Made by a program: the position numbers and the translations under genes. The notes beneath the pieces were generated by a model, which worked only from the letters and a program-made list of their open reading frames with translations, searched no databases and was not told the origin of the DNA. Positions 34,180-43,077 of a DNA stretch of 64,000 nucleotides are shown here, piece by piece (position 1 is the stretch's first letter; each line of letters begins with the position of its first letter). The stretch is from Aidingimonas halophila (GTDB lineage: Bacteria; Pseudomonadota; Gammaproteobacteria; Pseudomonadales; Halomonadaceae): assembly GCF_900106955.1 (NCBI RefSeq), contig NZ_FNNI01000010.1, positions 24,831-88,830 of the forward strand, read 5' to 3'.

Positions 34180-34198
34180 TGATAGTATACCTATCATA
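34180..34198. promoter_or_regulatory. Palindromic operator between divergent sugar-acid operons
   Basis: TGATAG, five bases TATAC, CTATCA (34180-34196). On the minus strand 34185-34198 reads TATGATAGGTATAC, which nearly equals the motif before dctP. It lies 97 bases from the SDR start and 85 bases from the FAH start, so it could control both directions. The GntR protein at 26142-26867 is the natural candidate. Confidence 0.6.
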
Positions 34199-34280
34199 CA
34201 TAACGACAAGCATAGCCAAGTCGAGGCTGAATGCCATGACATCATCTTGCCCCTTACCGCATTAGCCACCGGAGTTCGAT

Positions 34281-35444
34281 ATGTTTTCTGATACGAGTCA
34301 TTTGCTGCCTGCCGATCATGACAGTGCGTTACTGGTCGGTCGGGTATGGCACCCAGCTCCTGATGACACCCCATCTCTCGTCATCGTTCGACAGGGCGAA
34401 GTAATCGATATCAGTGCTACCTGCAACTGCATGGCCGACCTGCTGGACCAGGACGATCCCGCCGGCTTCGTACGATCCGCATCGGGTGAGTCACTGGGCT
34501 CGGTTACCGACCTGCTGACCCGCTCTCTGGAAAGCGCCTCGTCAGGTCCCTATCTACTGGCGCCCTGTGATGTACAAGCGATCAAGGCGTGTGGCGTGAC
34601 CTTTGCCGTCAGCCTGCTGGAACGGGTGATCGAAGAGCAGGCCGCCGGCGACCCCGCCAAAGCCAGCGAGCTACGCCAGGAATTGCAGTCGATGATCGGC
34701 GCAGACTTGTCGAAGATCGAGCCCGGCTCGGACGCCGCGATGTCCCTCAAGGAGGCCCTGCAAGCACGTGGTGCCTGGTCGCAGTACATGGAAGTCGGTA
34801 TCGGTCCCGATGCCGAGGTCTTCAGCAAGGCACAACCGCTCTCCTCGGTCGGTTTCGGGGCCTCGGTCGGGCTACATCCGGCATCCCAATGGAACAATCC
34901 CGAACCGGAGATCGTCCTGGCCGTCGATTCGAAGGGGAATATCAAGGGAGCCACGCTGGGGAACGACGTCAACCTGCGCGACATCGAGGGGCGTAGTGCC
35001 CTGCTGTTAAGCAAGGCCAAGGACAATAATGCCTCCTGCGCCATCGGTCCCTTCATTCGCCTGTTCGATGACGGCTTCTCTCTGGACACGCTGCGCCAGG
35101 CTCAGGTATCGCTGCGCATCGACGGCGAGGATGACAGCTTCGTGCTGGAAGACAGCAGTGACATGCGAGAAATCAGCCGCGATCCGGCCAATCTCGTATC
35201 GCAGACCATTGGCGCCCACCACCAGTACCCCGATGGGTTCATGCTGTTCCTCGGCACCATGTTCTCGCCGATCCAGGACCGCGACGGCGCCGGTCAGGGC
35301 TTTACCCACCATATCGGCGATACCGTAACGATCGCCACCCCGTCACTGGGCGCTCTGGTCAACCGGGTCGACCGCTCGGACAAGCTGCCGCCCTGGACCT
35401 TCGGCATCCGTCAATGGCATGCCAGCCAGACACGCCAGCGATAA
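34281..35444 (+). CDS. FAH family protein, 2-keto-3-deoxy-acid dehydratase-like (XylX type)
   Basis: A 387-residue member of the fumarylacetoacetase superfamily in its longer form, like XylX (2-keto-3-deoxy-D-xylonate dehydratase) of pentose-oxidising bacteria. The core is the C-terminal FGASVGLHPASQWNNPEPEI with VLAVDSKGNIKGATLGNDVN-LRD, metal-binding carboxylates in PEPE and NDVN, and HHQYPDGFMLFLGTMFSPIQ. The N-terminal 150 residues are specific to this form. It may dehydrate a 2-keto-3-deoxy-pentonate or act on a related acid. It is followed 20 bases later by L-fuconate dehydratase, with which it must be co-transcribed. Confidence 0.8.
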   Translation: MFSDTSHLLPADHDSALLVGRVWHPAPDDTPSLVIVRQGEVIDISATCNCMADLLDQDDPAGFVRSASGESLGSVTDLLTRSLESASSGPYLLAPCDVQAIKACGVTFAVSLLERVIEEQAAGDPAKASELRQELQSMIGADLSKIEPGSDAAMSLKEALQARGAWSQYMEVGIGPDAEVFSKAQPLSSVGFGASVGLHPASQWNNPEPEIVLAVDSKGNIKGATLGNDVNLRDIEGRSALLLSKAKDNNASCAIGPFIRLFDDGFSLDTLRQAQVSLRIDGEDDSFVLEDSSDMREISRDPANLVSQTIGAHHQYPDGFMLFLGTMFSPIQDRDGAGQGFTHHIGDTVTIATPSLGALVNRVDRSDKLPPWTFGIRQWHASQTRQR

Positions 35445-35463
35445 CACACTGTGGAGACCCACC

Positions 35464-36762
35464 ATGACAACGATCACCCATCTCGACGTTCAGGACATCC
35501 GCTTCCCCACCTCGCGGTCGCTGGATGGGTCGGATGCAATGAATGCCGCACCCGACTATTCCGCTACTTACGTCATCCTGCACACCGATGACAGCCACGA
35601 AGGCCACGGCCTGACCTTTACCATCGGTCGCGGCAATGAAATCTGCGTCGCTGCGGTCAAGTCACTCGCTTATCTGGTCGAAGGCCGTAGCCTGGCATCG
35701 ATTACCGATAACATGGGCGCCTTCTGGCGCCAGATCACTGGCGACAGCCAACTACGCTGGATCGGCCCCGACAAAGGCGCCATCCATCTGGCTACCGCCG
35801 CCATCGTCAATGCAGTCTGGGATCTATGGGCCAAGGCGGAAGGCAAGCCAGTCTGGAAACTGCTGGCCGACATGTCGCCCGAGGCGCTGGTGCGCTGTCT
35901 CGACTTCCGCTTCGTCACCGATGCACTGACACCCGAAGAAGCCATCGCCATGTTGCGGCGCAAGCAGGACGGCAAGGCGCAACGTGAGTCGGAAATGCGT
36001 CAACGCGGTTATCCCGGTTACACCACCTCGGCAGGCTGGCTCGGCTACTCGGACGACAAGGTACGCCAACTGGCCCGCGAAGCCCTGGCCGAAGGCTGGA
36101 CGCACTTCAAGCAGAAGGTTGGTGGTAATCTGGAGGAAGACTGCCGACGTGCGCGCCTGCTGCGCGAGGAGATTGGCTGGGAACGTCCACTGATGATGGA
36201 TGCCAATCAGATGTGGGACGTCGACGAAACCGTGGCCAACATGCGCAAACTGGCCGAGTTCGATCCGTTGTGGATCGAGGAACCCACTAGCCCCGACGAC
36301 ATTCTCGGCCACGCCGAAATCCGTCACCGACTCGCGCCCATCGGTGTAGCAACCGGCGAACATTGCCATAACAAAGTCATGTTCAAGCAGTTCCTGCAGG
36401 CCGATGCGCTGGACTACTGCCAGATCGACTCGGCGCGGCTCGGGGGACTCAACGAAGTGATCCTGGTATTGCTGCTGGCGGCCAAGTTCGATGTCCCGGT
36501 CTGCCCCCATGCCGGCGGAGTCGGCCTGTGCGAGTATGTGCAGCATATCTCGCTGTTCGACTATATTGCCGTGTCAGGCTCCCTGGACGGTCGCATTCTC
36601 GAGTATGTCGACCATCTCCACGAGCACTTCGTCGATCCGGTCGTGATCCAGAACGGCCACTACCAGGTACCCACGGCACCGGGCTACAGTATCACCATGC
36701 ATCCCCAATCCCTGGCGCGCCACCGTTATCCCGACGGGGCAGCCTGGCAAGAGGACGCATGA
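35464..36762 (+). CDS. fucD: L-fuconate dehydratase
   Basis: A 432-residue enolase-superfamily enzyme. Visible active-site parts: the lysine of HFKQKVGGNLEEDC, the Mg ligands in MMDANQMWD, WIEEPTSPDDILGHAEI and VATGEHCHNKVMFK, and the base histidine region CPHAGGVGLCEYVQHI. The pattern DFRFVTDALTPEEAIAMLRR and the PGYTTSAGWLGYSD loop agree with L-fuconate dehydratase, which turns L-fuconate into 2-keto-3-deoxy-L-fuconate; related substrates (L-galactonate, D-arabinonate) are also accepted by the family. The start at 35464 has GGAG eight bases before it. The product would be oxidised by the SDR at 22781 and split by the hydrolase at 23548. Confidence 0.88.
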   Translation: MTTITHLDVQDIRFPTSRSLDGSDAMNAAPDYSATYVILHTDDSHEGHGLTFTIGRGNEICVAAVKSLAYLVEGRSLASITDNMGAFWRQITGDSQLRWIGPDKGAIHLATAAIVNAVWDLWAKAEGKPVWKLLADMSPEALVRCLDFRFVTDALTPEEAIAMLRRKQDGKAQRESEMRQRGYPGYTTSAGWLGYSDDKVRQLAREALAEGWTHFKQKVGGNLEEDCRRARLLREEIGWERPLMMDANQMWDVDETVANMRKLAEFDPLWIEEPTSPDDILGHAEIRHRLAPIGVATGEHCHNKVMFKQFLQADALDYCQIDSARLGGLNEVILVLLLAAKFDVPVCPHAGGVGLCEYVQHISLFDYIAVSGSLDGRILEYVDHLHEHFVDPVVIQNGHYQVPTAPGYSITMHPQSLARHRYPDGAAWQEDA

Positions 36763-36804
36763 CCGGGCAACCTGATACAGCGACAACGGCAGTAGGGAGC
36801 AAGC

Positions 36805-38226
36805 ATGACAACAGACAAGGCCGGCATCGTGGAAACCCTGGTCTCCCGACTGGGTGACAGCGGCGTATTGCGAGACGACGACGCGTTGTCGCGCTATACC
36901 CATGACTGGGCCGGCGATGCCCTGGGCACCCCCTTGGCCGTGGTACGACCACGCACGACCGATGAGGTCGCCGATATCGTCAGGCTATGCAACGAGCATG
37001 ACCTGCGCATGGTCCCCCAGGGCGGTCATACCGGTCTGGTCGGCGGTGCGTTTCCCGACCGCGATCAGGACGAGCTGATCATCAGCCTGGAGCGCATGAA
37101 CCGCATCCGCGACCTGGACCCAGTCAATTTCAGCATGACGGTGGATGCCGGATGCATCCTTGAAGAGGTCAAGCAGGCCGCCGACACCGAGGACTGCGAC
37201 TTCCCGTTGTCGCTGGGGGCGCAAGGCAGCTGTCAGATCGGTGGCAACATCGCCACCAATGCCGGCGGGCTCAACGTCCTCCGTTACGGCATGATGCGGG
37301 AGCTGGTACTGGGGCTGGAAGTGGTATTACCCAACGGCGAGATCTGGGACGGCCTGAGTGCCCTGCACAAGGATAATCGCGGCTATGATCTGGCCCAGCT
37401 GTTTCTGGGCAGCGAGGGGACTCTGGGTATCGTCACCGGTGCCGTACTCAAGCTCGTGCCCAAAGCGGAACAGACGCGCACGGCATTGTTGGGCCTGCCC
37501 TCGGTCGCGGCGGTGATCGAACTCTATACTCTGGCACGCCGCGGTTGCAGCGACCTGCTTTCGGCCTTTGAACTGATCCCGCGCCGCTGCATCGAACTCG
37601 CCATGGAAGCCTCGCCGCAACTCAGCGATCCACTGGATGAGGCTTACCCCTGGTACGTACTGATGGAAGTCGCCGCTACCGGACCGATCGATCTCAGCGA
37701 GATGCTCGAGCGACTACTGGAAAACGGCATGGAGAAGGACCTGGTGCTGGACGGTGCGCTGGCCAGCAGTGACGCGCAGTCTCAGAATCTCTGGCAATTC
37801 CGCGAGAGCATGCTGGAAGGACAACGGCTCAAGGGCAAGCATTTGCGGACCGATGTCTCGGTACCGATCTCCGCGATCCCGGATTTCGTCGATCGGGCCG
37901 CGGTCATGGTATCGGACGTCTCGCCCGATTCCACAGTGATTGCCTACGGTCATATCGGCGATGGCAACCTGCACTTCAATATCCTGCCGCCGCCGGACAC
38001 CTCGAACGAGGAAAGGCGGGTACTGCTCCATGACCTCGAGCAGCGCCTGTTCGCGATCCTCGACGAGTTCCGTGGCAGCATCAGTGCCGAGCACGGCATC
38101 GGCAGGACGAAGCAGGCCGCGTACCTGGCCAGACTCTCCCCCACGGAGCGGGAACTGATGCAGGGTATCAAGTCGCTCTTCGACCCGAAGGGTGTGATGA
38201 GTCGCGGCCGTATCCTGCCGGAATAA
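36805..38226 (+). CDS. FAD-binding oxidase, D-2-hydroxyacid dehydrogenase (GlcD/DLD type)
   Basis: A 473-residue flavoprotein of the VAO family. The FAD loop is MVPQGGHTGLVGGAFPDRDQ, then LGAQGSCQIGGNIATNAGGL and LFLGSEGTLGIVTGAVLKLV. The C-terminal metal site has AYGHIGDGNLHFNIL and SAEHGIGRTKQAAYL. These enzymes oxidise D-lactate, D-2-hydroxyglutarate or glycolate and pass electrons to quinone or ETF. At the end of the FAH-FucD operon it may oxidise the lactate or hydroxy acid released by the cleavage step. A strong terminator follows. The partner for electron transfer is not in the window. Confidence 0.88.
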   Translation: MTTDKAGIVETLVSRLGDSGVLRDDDALSRYTHDWAGDALGTPLAVVRPRTTDEVADIVRLCNEHDLRMVPQGGHTGLVGGAFPDRDQDELIISLERMNRIRDLDPVNFSMTVDAGCILEEVKQAADTEDCDFPLSLGAQGSCQIGGNIATNAGGLNVLRYGMMRELVLGLEVVLPNGEIWDGLSALHKDNRGYDLAQLFLGSEGTLGIVTGAVLKLVPKAEQTRTALLGLPSVAAVIELYTLARRGCSDLLSAFELIPRRCIELAMEASPQLSDPLDEAYPWYVLMEVAATGPIDLSEMLERLLENGMEKDLVLDGALASSDAQSQNLWQFRESMLEGQRLKGKHLRTDVSVPISAIPDFVDRAAVMVSDVSPDSTVIAYGHIGDGNLHFNILPPPDTSNEERRVLLHDLEQRLFAILDEFRGSISAEHGIGRTKQAAYLARLSPTERELMQGIKSLFDPKGVMSRGRILPE

Positions 38227-38242
38227 CGACGTCTTGAAACGA

Positions 38243-38276
38243 CTGTGCCGGCACGGTGTTCGCCGTGCCGGCACAG
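38243..38276. terminator. Strong symmetric terminator hairpin
   Basis: CTGTGCCGGCACGG pairs with CCGTGCCGGCACAG, a 14-bp perfect stem with loop TGTTCG, between the convergent FAD oxidase and helicase genes. No long T run is visible on either strand; it may still end both transcripts. Confidence 0.7.
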
Positions 38277-38302
38277 AAGTCACTTCCGGACCGGTTTGCG
38301 TA

Positions 38303-39994
38303 TCAGGCGTGCTGACGACGCTTCACCGGGCCATTGTCATCATGGCGACGACGCGGCGGACGGCCGAGGTCTTCGCTGATTTCCAGCGCCTGACCGGCAA
38401 CACGTGCCCGTGCCATCTTGGCCAGGACACCCGCCGGCAGCGAATTCGGCAATTCGACGGTGGAAAAGCCGTCCCGAATATCGATGCGACCGATCCGGTT
38501 GCCTTCGATACCCCCTTCATTGGCCAGCGCCCCCACCAATTGGCCGGGCTTGATGCCGTCCTTGTGGCCGACAGCGACACGGTAACGTGTCATGCCTTCA
38601 CGCGGACCACGGTCATCACGGCGACGCGCCGGCTTACCTTCACGCGGCGCGCGCTCCTTGCGCGGCGCCTGCAAGCGACCGATGGGCGGCTCGTCCGCAC
38701 GTGCCATGGAAGCGAAGGCGCAGGCCAGCTCTACCGGGTCATGGCCTTCTTCGATCAATCTTTCAATCAGCGCTCGCTGTTCTTCGGCGCCGTTAGTGAC
38801 CGTCCCGAGAGCACGCGCATGGAACACTTCATCACGATGCGCCCGGATAGCGGACTCATCGGGGAGCGCCATCTCCGACATGTGCTGTCCGGTGGCTTGC
38901 TCCAGCCAGCGTACCTTGCGCGTTTCACGGGCACCGGCAAAGGTGATCGCCACGCCACTACGCCCGGCCCGACCGGTACGACCGATACGGTGGGTATAGG
39001 CTTCGCTGTCCTGGGGCAGATCATAGTTGATGACATGCGTGATACGTGCCACATCCAGGCCGCGTGCGGCGACATCGGTAGCAATCAGCACATCGACCTT
39101 GCCGCGCTTGAGACGGGTCACCGTACGTTCACGCAGGCTCTGGTCGAGATCGCCGGACAACGCCGCTGCGTTGATACCACGTGCCATCAACTGCTCCACC
39201 AGCGTAGTGCAAGCGGCACGGGTGCGGACGAAAACAATGGCGCCATCGACCGGCTCCACTTCCAGGATCCGAGACAGCGCCTCAAGCTTCGCCCCCCCAT
39301 CGACGCGAACGACATGCTGATCGATGCTTTCTGCGGTTCCCGCGCTGGCCTCGATCATTACCTTGACCGGATCGACCAGGTAGCGGTTGACGATTCGCTC
39401 GATCTCGGCCGGCAAGGTCGCGGAGAAGAAGACCCGCTGCGCCGTTTCCGGCGTATCGGCGACCACACGCTTGACGTCGTCGATGAACCCCATGCGCAGC
39501 ATTTCGTCGGCTTCGTCCAGCACCAGGGCGGAGAGACCGCCGAGCTTGAGGCTCCCTCGATCGAGATGGTCGATGACGCGTCCTGGCGTACCGACGACGA
39601 CCTGAGCGCCACGCTTGAGCGCCCGCAGTTGTTCACGATATTCCTGTCCACCACACAATGTGGCGACTTCCAGACCCCGGAGGTTCTGGCCATAGCGACT
39701 GAACGAGGCAGCCACCTGCTGCGCCAGTTCACGAGTGGGCGCCAATACCAGCACCTGGGGCTCGCGACGTTCGATATCGAGACGCGACAGGATAGGCAGC
39801 GCAAATGCGGCCGTCTTGCCGGTACCGGTCTGGGCCTGGCCCAGCAGGTCACGGCCTTCGAGCAATTCGGGGATCGTCTGCGCCTGGATGGGAGATGGGG
39901 ATTCATAGCCCAGCGTTTCGAGGGCCGAGAGTACAGCAGGCACAAGGGCCATATCGCCGAAGGTCGGCGAAGCGACAGAAGTCGAGGTCATCAA
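38303..39994 (-). CDS. deaD: DEAD-box RNA helicase DeaD/CsdA
   Basis: A 563-residue ATP-dependent RNA helicase. Motifs in order: Q-motif region SPSPIQAQTIP, motif I AQTGTGKT, Ia PTRELAQQ, Ib TPGRVIDH, II VLDEADEML, III FFSATLP, then VFVRTRAACT, IATDVAARGLDVARI and HRIGRTGRAGRSG. After the core comes a DbpA-like RNA-binding region (RYRVAVGHKDGIKPGQLVGA, then IGRIDIRDGFSTVELPNSLP) and a basic tail. DeaD unwinds structured RNA, helps 50S ribosome assembly and translation in the cold, and takes part in RNA decay. The length is a little under the usual 600-630. It is monocistronic with a long upstream region. Confidence 0.93.
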   Translation of the reverse strand: MMTSTSVASPTFGDMALVPAVLSALETLGYESPSPIQAQTIPELLEGRDLLGQAQTGTGKTAAFALPILSRLDIERREPQVLVLAPTRELAQQVAASFSRYGQNLRGLEVATLCGGQEYREQLRALKRGAQVVVGTPGRVIDHLDRGSLKLGGLSALVLDEADEMLRMGFIDDVKRVVADTPETAQRVFFSATLPAEIERIVNRYLVDPVKVMIEASAGTAESIDQHVVRVDGGAKLEALSRILEVEPVDGAIVFVRTRAACTTLVEQLMARGINAAALSGDLDQSLRERTVTRLKRGKVDVLIATDVAARGLDVARITHVINYDLPQDSEAYTHRIGRTGRAGRSGVAITFAGARETRKVRWLEQATGQHMSEMALPDESAIRAHRDEVFHARALGTVTNGAEEQRALIERLIEEGHDPVELACAFASMARADEPPIGRLQAPRKERAPREGKPARRRDDRGPREGMTRYRVAVGHKDGIKPGQLVGALANEGGIEGNRIGRIDIRDGFSTVELPNSLPAGVLAKMARARVAGQALEISEDLGRPPRRRHDDNGPVKRRQHA

Positions 39995-40445
39995 TCACAC
40001 CTTGAGTTAGCCGGTCAGTCCGGCAACGAACATGGATGGTATTCCGGCGTGTCGCCCGCTACGACCGACAATTGGCCAACGAGATTCCTGCGACGTTCCG
40101 GGATACCGGTCGCACCTGGCATTCGATTCACATATCGGATACGACATCGATGCCGTATTCGATCGAGCCCGCTTCAGCGTCTATCCGACGTGGGCCCGGT
40201 AAATCGCTGTGGCGACCGTCTGCACCGTGGGGCCGGAAATGACCGGCGCTTGGGCGCTCCATCTTTTGAGTCAGATACCCGATATCGATGATGGGTATCT
40301 CGCAAAGTATCGTCATTGATCATCCGTCCTATCGGCGGCCCATGACGATAACGATTCGTTACGATGGTGGGGTCAACACATGCGAGGAGAACGCATGCTA
40401 CCATTGGCTAATCCCACTGACCAGTCTTTTTCATGGAGATGCCAC
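39995..40445. other. Divergent upstream region of deaD and yaiI
   Basis: These 451 bases hold no gene I can support; the frames in it lack ribosome sites. It must contain the promoters of the helicase and of the YaiI gene. A long 5' leader is common for deaD messages, which are controlled after transcription, so part of it is likely transcribed. GGAG before 40446 is the YaiI ribosome site. Confidence 0.4.
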
Positions 40446-40895
40446 ATGCCGAACCTTTGGGTCGACGCTGACGCCTGCCCACGCGCGGCTCGCGACATTA
40501 TCGTCAGAGCGGCGGAACGTACACACACACCGACCCGGTTCGTCGCCAATCACCAGATCCCGCTACCCGCATCAAAGTGGGTCAAACCCATGACGGTTGC
40601 CAGCGGTTTCGATGCGGCCGACAATGAAATCGTCGACCGCTTGGCGTCAGGTGACTTGATCATCACCTCCGATCTCCCGCTGGCCATGGAAGCACTGGAG
40701 AAGGGAGCCCAGGTCATGACCACGCGCGGCGAAACACTCGATCGGAACAATATCCGAGCCCGGGTCCAGATGCGCGACTTCATGGAAACCCTGCGCGCCA
40801 GCGGGGAGCATACCGGCGGCCCCAAAGGGTATTCGGACAGCGACCGACGCGAATTCGCCAATGCGCTCGATCGCTGGCTGGCCCAGCAACGCTGA
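40446..40895 (+). CDS. yaiI: YaiI/YqxD family protein (DUF188)
   Basis: A 149-residue DUF188 protein with a PIN-like nuclease fold. The family pattern is clear: LWVDADACPRAARDIIVRAA at the start, VASGFDAADNEIVDRL, DLIITSDLPLAMEALEKGAQ and the end SEGEHTGGPKGYSD-like ASGEHTGGPKGYSDSDRREF. The acidic residues of VDADACP and TSDLPLA are those that could bind a metal. The biological role is not established. The start at 40446 follows GGAGA; a frame from 40380 is longer without support. It is monocistronic. Confidence 0.9.
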   Translation: MPNLWVDADACPRAARDIIVRAAERTHTPTRFVANHQIPLPASKWVKPMTVASGFDAADNEIVDRLASGDLIITSDLPLAMEALEKGAQVMTTRGETLDRNNIRARVQMRDFMETLRASGEHTGGPKGYSDSDRREFANALDRWLAQQR

Positions 40896-40949
40896 TCAAG
40901 ACACCCCGGGAGACTCTATAGGCTCCCGCTCTTCCCATCTTGGCGTTCC

Positions 40950-41951
40950 TTACGTCGTCCGTACGCCTCGGCCCGGCAACCGTTCACGATCATGCGGACG
41001 CTCCAGATCGAGCAATGGCCCCTTGGGCACGATCCGGGTCGGATTGATCGTATCGTGGCTGTAATAATAGTGGCGCTTGATATGATCCATATTCACCGTC
41101 TCCGCCACCCCCGGCCACTGATAGAGCTCGCGAAGGTAGTTCGACAGGTTCGGATAGTCCTCGATGCGTCTCAGATTGCATTTAAAATGGCCATGATAGA
41201 CGGCATCGAAACGCACGATCGTAGTGAAAAGACGGATATCCGCTTCGGTCAGCCATTCGCCGGCCAGATAGCGGTTCTCGGCAAGGCGGGCTTCCATGCG
41301 ATCGAGCGCATCGAAAAGCGCTGTCACGTGCTTTTCATACACCGACTGCCGGGTCGCGAACCCCGATTTGTAGACGCCATTGTTGATGTGGTCGTACACA
41401 TCGGCATTGACGGCATCGATGGTCTCACGCAGATCCGAAGGATAGAAATCGAGACGATTACCGGTCAGGTCATCGAAAGCGGTATTGAAGATACGCACGA
41501 GATCGGCGGATTCATTGTTGACGATTCGCCGCTCCTGCTTGTCCCAGAGAACCGGCACCGTGACACGGCCGGTATATTGTGGATCGGTCAGGGTATAGAG
41601 TTCACGATGATAGTTGACACCATTGACCGGATCGCCACTGGCACCCTCATCCTGATGATAACTCCAGCCCTGATCGAGCATCAGCGGGCTGACATAGGAC
41701 ATGCCGATCAGCGACTCCAACCCCTTCAATTTCCGCATCACCAGCGTCCGATGCGCCCAGGGGCAGGCCAGGGAGACATAAAGATGATAGCGATCGGGCT
41801 CTGCCGGCAACCCGGGCTGCCCTTGCGGCCCCGGCTCCCCATCCGGTGTCACCCAGTCACGCAGTTGAGCGGATTCACGAACGAATTCCCCACCATGCTT
41901 TTCGGTCTCGTACCACTGGTCGTGCCATGTGCCGTTGATCAGCAGTCCCAT
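40950..41951 (-). CDS. Glutathionyl-hydroquinone reductase (YqjG/PcpF/Ecm4 family)
   Basis: A 333-residue xi-class glutathione transferase. The active cysteine is in LYVSLACPWAHRTLVMRKLK, followed by TVPVLWDKQERRIVNNESAD and the C-terminal helical domain with EKHVTALFDALDRMEARLAE, LAGEWLTEADIRLFTTIVRF and the YHGHFKCNLRRIEDYPNL segment. The enzyme removes glutathione from glutathionyl-hydroquinones, rescuing quinones from a dead-end adduct. The start at 41951 has AGGAG eight bases upstream. It is next to a LysR gene and a pirin gene; the same three families (yqjG, yhaJ, yhaK) are neighbours in E. coli, which supports a quinone-stress role. Confidence 0.92.
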   Translation of the reverse strand: MGLLINGTWHDQWYETEKHGGEFVRESAQLRDWVTPDGEPGPQGQPGLPAEPDRYHLYVSLACPWAHRTLVMRKLKGLESLIGMSYVSPLMLDQGWSYHQDEGASGDPVNGVNYHRELYTLTDPQYTGRVTVPVLWDKQERRIVNNESADLVRIFNTAFDDLTGNRLDFYPSDLRETIDAVNADVYDHINNGVYKSGFATRQSVYEKHVTALFDALDRMEARLAENRYLAGEWLTEADIRLFTTIVRFDAVYHGHFKCNLRRIEDYPNLSNYLRELYQWPGVAETVNMDHIKRHYYYSHDTINPTRIVPKGPLLDLERPHDRERLPGRGVRTT

Positions 41952-42026
41952 GACGCTTTCTCCTGACAAGTTGACTACCGATCACTTTAATACGACAACA
42001 TCGACTCTCAAGCGGATTAAATCGCC

Positions 42027-42947
42027 TCATTCATTCGATGTTGTCGAATCGTCGTCGCGGTTGCAGGTATCGTTGACCGTATCCAACAGTGTCTCGGCCA
42101 GGACTCGCGTTGCCGGTCCAGCACGATCGCGGTCGCGATAAATCAACTGCATGGGAGATTCTCGTCTGCCACCCGCGACCAATGGCAGAGGGCGCAACCG
42201 ATCGGCCTCCAGGGCAGCGTGAATCAATGTCTCGGGCATCCAGGCGAAACCGAGCCCGCGTTCCAGCATATCCAGCGAAGTGGCCAGATGGCTGACCGTC
42301 CAGCGTTGCTCCGCCTTCAACCACCCCGCATCCATCGACTGACGAAGCGCCGAATCCCTGACCACCAATTGGCGGTGACGCTCGAGGTCGCGCAAGTCCA
42401 GCGGACGTTGTAACTGATGCAGAGGATGATCGGGATGGGCCACGGCGATAAAATTCACCGTAACGATGGGTTCACCCAGGAACCCTTGAGCCGCCAGACC
42501 TGACACCACTAGATCGGCACGACCGTCATACAGCATTTCGGTGCCGCCGTTCAGCACGGTCTCGTGAAGCTGGACACGAACATGAGGGTAGGCAGCGGAG
42601 AAGATTTCCAATGCCCGTGCCAATGCATCGGGCGGGAATATCTGATCGACCGCCAGCACGACTTCCGCTTCCAGCCCTTCTGCCAGGCGTCCGGCGACAT
42701 CTTCCAATGATTCGGCGCTTTCGAGTAGCTGTCTCGCCCGACGCAACAATAGGGCGCCGGCCTCCGTCAACTGAACCTGACGTCCCACCGGCTCCAGTAA
42801 CGCCACACCCAACTGTTCTTCGAGCTTGTGCACGGCGTGATTGAGTGTCGATGGGCTCTTGTGTACGGCGTCGGCAGCACGAGCGAAGCCGCCGTGATCG
42901 ACGACGGCCGCCAACATTTGCCATTGCAGCAGGGTCACTCGCGACAT
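42027..42947 (-). CDS. LysR family regulator (YhaJ-like)
   Basis: A 306-residue LysR protein: N-terminal helix-turn-helix (LQWQMLAAVVDHGGFARAAD, VHKSPSTLNHAVHKLEEQLG) and an effector domain with LAVDQIFPPDALARALEIFS, DLVVSGLAAQGFLGEPIVTV and MLERGLGFAWMPETLIHAAL. YhaJ in E. coli senses quinone or nitroaromatic breakdown products and activates yqjGF and its neighbours. Here the gene lies between the GS-hydroquinone reductase (same strand, 75 bases downstream) and the divergent pirin gene, so it probably controls both. No clear T-n11-A box was picked out with certainty. Confidence 0.88.
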   Translation of the reverse strand: MSRVTLLQWQMLAAVVDHGGFARAADAVHKSPSTLNHAVHKLEEQLGVALLEPVGRQVQLTEAGALLLRRARQLLESAESLEDVAGRLAEGLEAEVVLAVDQIFPPDALARALEIFSAAYPHVRVQLHETVLNGGTEMLYDGRADLVVSGLAAQGFLGEPIVTVNFIAVAHPDHPLHQLQRPLDLRDLERHRQLVVRDSALRQSMDAGWLKAEQRWTVSHLATSLDMLERGLGFAWMPETLIHAALEADRLRPLPLVAGGRRESPMQLIYRDRDRAGPATRVLAETLLDTVNDTCNRDDDSTTSNE

Positions 42948-43077
42948 GGCACGCCTCCATTTTCGATAATCTCGAATAATAGCATCAAATTTATGCGCTT
43001 AACTTTCGAAAAATGTGACCTAATATGGCCATTATAGCGACCTCATCGCATGACTGAATGAAATCGGGAGCGCAACC

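Noticed and set aside
34281..36762. The idea that the FAH and FucD genes form an L-arabinose or D-xylose pathway
   Set aside because: No sugar dehydrogenase, lactonase or 2-oxoglutarate semialdehyde dehydrogenase is nearby, and FucD-specific motifs point to L-fuconate-type acids.
38234..40291. A 685-codon open frame on the plus strand, opposite the helicase gene
   Set aside because: It is the antisense of deaD, whose motifs and length are certain. Long antisense frames arise from GC-rich codon bias. It has no domain and crosses the terminator at 38243.
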